This document shows positions 61,037-64,000 of a stretch of 64,000 nucleotides of DNA, one piece after another. The notes beneath the pieces are model-generated. The model saw only the letters and a program-made list of their open reading frames with translations. It made no database searches and had not been told where the DNA came from. Every line of letters starts with the position of its first letter. Positions within the stretch are counted from its first letter, which is position 1. This stretch comes from Bradyrhizobium agreste (GTDB taxonomy: Bacteria > Pseudomonadota > Alphaproteobacteria > Rhizobiales > Xanthobacteraceae): the NCBI RefSeq assembly GCF_016031625.1, contig NZ_JACCHP010000017.1, positions 62,001-126,000 on the forward strand. The letters run 5' to 3'. Both the position numbers and the translations under genes were made by a program.

Positions 61037-61984
61037 TCAACCGAAGACGTTGGACCGGGCCGCCTTGGCAATGAAGGTCGTCACCTGCGGCGTCGCGGCC
61101 TCGATGTCGGCTTCGTATTTCAGGAGCACGTTGAGCGTGTCCTTGACGATGTCAGTATCGAGTTCGGAGGCCTGGAGCAGCACCAGCACGCGCGCCCAGT
61201 CGATGGTCTCGCTAACCGACGGCAGCTTCTTCAGATCCAACGAGCGGATCTCGTGGATGAAGCCGACCATCTGCCTGCGCAGCGTCTGCGAGATGCCGGG
61301 CACGCGGCTTTCGACGATGCGCTCTTCGAGCCGCTGCTCGGGGAAGCCGATATGCAGATGCAGGCAGCGCCGCTTCAGCGCGTCGCCGAGGTCGCGCTCG
61401 CTGTTGGAGGTGAGGATCACCGTCGGCGGCGCGATCGCCGAGACGGTTCCGAGCTCGGGGATAGTGACCTGGAAATCGGAGAGGATTTCCAGCAGCAGCG
61501 ATTCGAATTCGGCGTCCGACTTGTCGATCTCGTCGATCAGGAGCACGCAGCCGCCCGGCTGCCCAAGCGCCTGGAGCAGCGGCCGCGGCTCGACGAATTC
61601 CTTGGAGAAGAACACGTCGCCGAAATCGTGAAGCTGGTCGAGTGCGGCATGCAGCGTCTGCGCGCCGCCGAGAACCTCGCCGAGCTTGTCCTTGAGAATC
61701 TGCGTGTAGAGAAGCTGCTTGGCGTATTTCCACTCGTAGAGCGCCTTGGCCTCGTCGAGGCCTTCGTAGCATTGCAGGCGGATCATCTTCAGGCCGCGCC
61801 AGGCCGCGATCGCCTTGGCGAGCTCGGTCTTGCCGACGCCCGCGGGGCCCTCGACCAGGATCGGCTTCTCGATCTGCTGCGACAAATAGACGGCGGTCGC
61901 GATCTGCCGGCTCGCGATGTAGCCCTGCGCGGCGAGGCCGCTCTCCACTGCCTCGATCGAGGTCGAGGCCTTCTGATCAGCCAC
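61037..61984 (-). CDS. MoxR-family AAA+ ATPase
   Basis: A 315-aa AAA+ protein: Walker A LVEGPAGVGKTELAKAIAAW, Walker B CVLLIDEIDKSDAEFESLLL, sensor region VILTSNSERDLGDALKRRCL and the C-terminal lid (LDLKKLPSVSETIDWARVLV). It works with the downstream VWA protein as a chaperone-like pair; the target is unknown. GTG 61984 (V/MADQKASTSIEAVESG) is preferred from homologs; an ATG at 62065 would extend it by 27 residues. Confidence 0.88.
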   Translation of the reverse strand: MADQKASTSIEAVESGLAAQGYIASRQIATAVYLSQQIEKPILVEGPAGVGKTELAKAIAAWRGLKMIRLQCYEGLDEAKALYEWKYAKQLLYTQILKDKLGEVLGGAQTLHAALDQLHDFGDVFFSKEFVEPRPLLQALGQPGGCVLLIDEIDKSDAEFESLLLEILSDFQVTIPELGTVSAIAPPTVILTSNSERDLGDALKRRCLHLHIGFPEQRLEERIVESRVPGISQTLRRQMVGFIHEIRSLDLKKLPSVSETIDWARVLVLLQASELDTDIVKDTLNVLLKYEADIEAATPQVTTFIAKAARSNVFG

Positions 61985-62131
61985 GAAAGGGCGCTCCCAA
62001 AGGTCTTGCTTGAGGCTTGTTCTGCCTGCGTTCCCGGCAAAGAACAAGCCACGTTTGGGAGACATCAGACCCGCGCGAACGGCATTTTTTCCGCTAAGCG
62101 CAAATAGTTGAGCGGTTCGCCCTTGGCGCGG

Positions 62132-62332
62132 TCAGTGCCGCAGCAGCTCCGGCTTGCGGATCGTCTGCCGCAGCTCGGCGCCGCAATCGGCGCATTCATA
62201 GACGAAGTCGATCTTGGCCAGGCTCCAATGCGGCTCGACCTCGCGCACATACATCGGCAGGAACCCCATACAGGTAGGGCAATTCACTGGCGCGATTTCG
62301 ACGTCCTGATGATGCTGAACGTAAGCTGGCAT
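62132..62332 (-). CDS. Small zinc-ribbon-like conserved protein
   Basis: A 66-aa protein starting MPAYVQHHQDVEIAPVNCPT. Two cysteine pairs (CPTC and CADC) 32 residues apart could bind zinc. It is 147 bases upstream of the MoxR gene on the same strand. Function unknown. Confidence 0.6.
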   Translation of the reverse strand: MPAYVQHHQDVEIAPVNCPTCMGFLPMYVREVEPHWSLAKIDFVYECADCGAELRQTIRKPELLRH

Positions 62333-62555
62333 CTCGGCTCTCCTTCGCAGGCGACCATCAAACCCCGCGCAAAGGCTACTGCCGGTTGCCCTGATCCCCT
62401 CATCAACTCTTTCGAACGGAGGCGGAACGGCGGGCGTTTGTCGTTCGCTGTGACATTCTTGTTACGGCTCTGTACTGTAACGGGCGGACCAAATGGCTAT
62501 TTCAAAGGCCGATCCGGTATTCGGACTTTCATCTCAACGATAAGGGAGCACGCCC

Positions 62556-63530
62556 ATGACGCATGCCATTCGCTTTCACAAAACCGGCGGTCCGGAAGTC
62601 CTGGTCTGGGAGGAGGTCAGCGTCGGCAAACCTGGGCCCGGCGAGGCGCGCATCCGCCACACCGCGGTCGGCCTCAATTTCGTCGACATCTATAACCGTT
62701 CCGGTCTTTATCCGGCGCAACTGCCGAGCGGGCTCGGCAGCGAGGCGGCCGGCGTCGTCGAGGAGGTCGGGCCCGGCGTCACCGATCTGAAGCTGGGCGA
62801 TCGAGTCGCTTATGGCGCCTCGCCGCTCGGGGCCTATTCGGAGGCGCGGCTGATTCCCGCCGACCGGCTGTTGAAATTGCCCGACGGCGTCGACGACAAG
62901 ACGGCGGCGGCCATGATGCTCAAGGGGCTCACCACGCAATATCTGATCCGCCAGACCTATCGGGTGAAGGCTGGCGATACCATCCTGCTCCACGCCGCCG
63001 CCGGCGGTGTCGGCCTGATCTTGAGCCAGTGGGCCAAGCATCTCGGCGCGACTGTGATCGGCACCGTCAGCAACGACGAGAAGGCGAAGCTCGCCAAGGC
63101 GCATGGCTGCGACCACGTGATCATCTATACAAGGGAAGATTTCGTGAAGCGGGTCGACGAGATCACCGGCGGCAAGAAGGTGCCGGTGGTGTATGATTCC
63201 GTCGGCAAGGACACGTTCCTGAAATCGCTGGATTGCCTCGCCCCGCTCGGCGTCGCTGCGCTGTTCGGCCAGTCCTCCGGCGCAGTGGAGCCGCTCAATC
63301 TCGGCCTGCTCGCCCAGAAGGGCTCCCTCTACGTCACGCGTCCGACACTGTTCACCTATGCCGCCAAGCGCGAAAATCTGGTGGCGATGGCGGGCGAGTT
63401 GTTCGACGTCGTCAAGTCCGGTGCGGTCAAGATCGAGGTGCATCAGACCTATCCGCTGAAGGACGCCGCCACGGCGCACGCCGATCTTGCGGCACGCAAG
63501 ACCACGGGATCGACCGTTCTCCTGGTGTAA
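62556..63530 (+). CDS. qor: NADPH:quinone oxidoreductase (zeta-crystallin type)
   Basis: A 324-aa medium-chain reductase: AIRFHKTGGPEVLVWEEV, NFVDIYNRSGLYPAQLPSGL, GSEAAGVVEEVG and the NADPH motif LHAAAGGVGLILSQWAKHLG. No zinc-binding cysteines, as usual for QOR. It reduces quinones by one electron using NADPH. Length fits E. coli Qor (327 aa). Followed by palindromic repeats. Confidence 0.92.
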   Translation: MTHAIRFHKTGGPEVLVWEEVSVGKPGPGEARIRHTAVGLNFVDIYNRSGLYPAQLPSGLGSEAAGVVEEVGPGVTDLKLGDRVAYGASPLGAYSEARLIPADRLLKLPDGVDDKTAAAMMLKGLTTQYLIRQTYRVKAGDTILLHAAAGGVGLILSQWAKHLGATVIGTVSNDEKAKLAKAHGCDHVIIYTREDFVKRVDEITGGKKVPVVYDSVGKDTFLKSLDCLAPLGVAALFGQSSGAVEPLNLGLLAQKGSLYVTRPTLFTYAAKRENLVAMAGELFDVVKSGAVKIEVHQTYPLKDAATAHADLAARKTTGSTVLLV

Positions 63531-63556
63531 TGCCCGACGGGGCGGTGGCGCAGGCT

Positions 63557-63599
63557 CTAAAGCGCGATGCGATTAGGATGAATCGTCATCGCGCTTTAG
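63557..63599. repeat. Inverted repeat (CTAAAGCGCGATG type)
   Basis: Arms CTAAAGCGCGATG and CATCGCGCTTTAG around a 17-base centre that itself contains GATT/AATC. Located just after qor; may act as its 3' hairpin. Dispersed in Bradyrhizobiaceae as far as I recall. Confidence 0.75.
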
Positions 63600-63610
63600 G
63601 CTATTGACGG

Positions 63611-63657
63611 AGCATGATCTTTTCGGAAAACCGCGGCACGCTTTTCCGGATCATGCT
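63611..63657. repeat. Inverted repeat (AGCATGATC type)
   Basis: Arms AGCATGATC and GATCATGCT with inner TTTTCGGAAAA and GCTTTTCC words. It lies directly after the CTAAAGCGC element and before the stop of the next convergent gene. Confidence 0.7.
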
Positions 63658-63668
63658 CTTGGCCTGCG

Positions 63669-63944
63669 TCACGTCCTCTCGTGCTTGCGCAGGTCGCGGA
63701 TGTGATCGAGGCGGATTGCCTGGAGATCGACGTCCTCGGGCTCGATCTGTGGGAGAGCCGCCTCGGCCAGGATGGCCTCGGTGACATCCTCGACCGAGTT
63801 CTCCACAATCTCGTGGATGAACGAGACGTTCCGATACTCACCCGAGGCGAGGCGGGAGATGACCTCGCGCCGGGTGATTTCGGGATCGACGACCGCCTCG
63901 CGGCCCCGCCGCCCATAATCGATCATCACGACGAAATATTGCAT
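63669..63944 (-). CDS. Conserved hypothetical protein, 91 aa
   Basis: Starts MQYFVVMIDYGRRGREAVVD and continues TRREVISRLASGEYRNVSFI and HEIVENSVEDVTEAILAEAA. A beta-strand start, a conserved charged middle and an acidic helical end; no domain recognised. It converges on qor with two palindromic repeats between. Similar short proteins occur in rhizobia. Confidence 0.6.
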   Translation of the reverse strand: MQYFVVMIDYGRRGREAVVDPEITRREVISRLASGEYRNVSFIHEIVENSVEDVTEAILAEAALPQIEPEDVDLQAIRLDHIRDLRKHERT

Positions 63945-64000
63945 GAAACGATCCTGCCGCGCTCCGTGGTCGGGGTGCGGCAGATTATTTTCGAAAATCG

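Overview
The window looks like chromosome of a Bradyrhizobium-type alphaproteobacterium (Nitrobacteraceae). This rests on uniformly high GC, short rhizobial conserved hypotheticals (DUF6894, TIGR02301, a COG4111/NadQ-like NAD regulator), and several kinds of long palindromic intergenic repeat that begin with CGTCATTGCGAG, CGTCATTCCGGGG or GTAGGGTGGGC. It starts inside an acrylyl-CoA-reductase-type gene and ends just after a small conserved gene. No rRNA, CRISPR array or transposase was seen. There is one tRNA.

Region 1 (1-24,900) is mostly core metabolism. It holds two tandem methyl-accepting chemotaxis proteins, a large DUF2339 membrane protein, an NAD regulator, a small tyrosine-phosphatase-like protein and an overlapping ygfZ-tag-HD operon. 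These are followed by a dihydroorotase, a rhodanese, an ECF sigma factor with a DUF4142/cupredoxin pair, two Nudix enzymes, YedK, a class III CoA-transferase with a GrdB-like partner, a YpeA-type acetyltransferase, a GlcD-type FAD oxidase and TsaC/Sua5. The convergent yedK and CoA-transferase genes have been fused tail-to-tail by an apparent deletion, so each now ends in antisense of the other.

Region 2 (24,967-27,149) is a 2.1-kb, visibly AT-richer mini-island in the 3' end of tRNA-Pro(CGG). It is bounded by exact 48-bp direct repeats. It has no integrase and carries four small genes, one of them a YrhB/Imm35-type immunity gene with a one-base frameshift.

Region 3 (27,400-30,660) is a degenerate stretch: three small hypotheticals, a decayed D-carbamoylase pseudogene and about 1.1 kb of non-coding repeats.

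Region 4 (30,668-58,876) is a purine/ureide/amide nitrogen-scavenging supercluster. It encodes DUF3830, PuuE allantoinase, a fused UraD-HiuH, a two-gene xanthine-dehydrogenase-type enzyme with an unusual FeS-Mo fusion, and 8-oxoguanine deaminase. Two complete BMP-family (nucleoside/purine-type) ABC importers flank a Tsx-like outer-membrane channel; one importer operon also contains a guanine-deaminase-like enzyme and a biuret-hydrolase-like enzyme. Then follow an allantoate amidohydrolase, formamidase, a TetR regulator, adenine deaminase and an AzgA-type purine permease. Together these could import purines, deaminate and oxidise them, open the ring to allantoin and allantoate, and release ammonia. 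The urate-oxidising step is not encoded in the window.

Region 5 (58,885-64,000) returns to small conserved genes, a MoxR ATPase/VWA pair, a quinone oxidoreductase and further intergenic palindromes.
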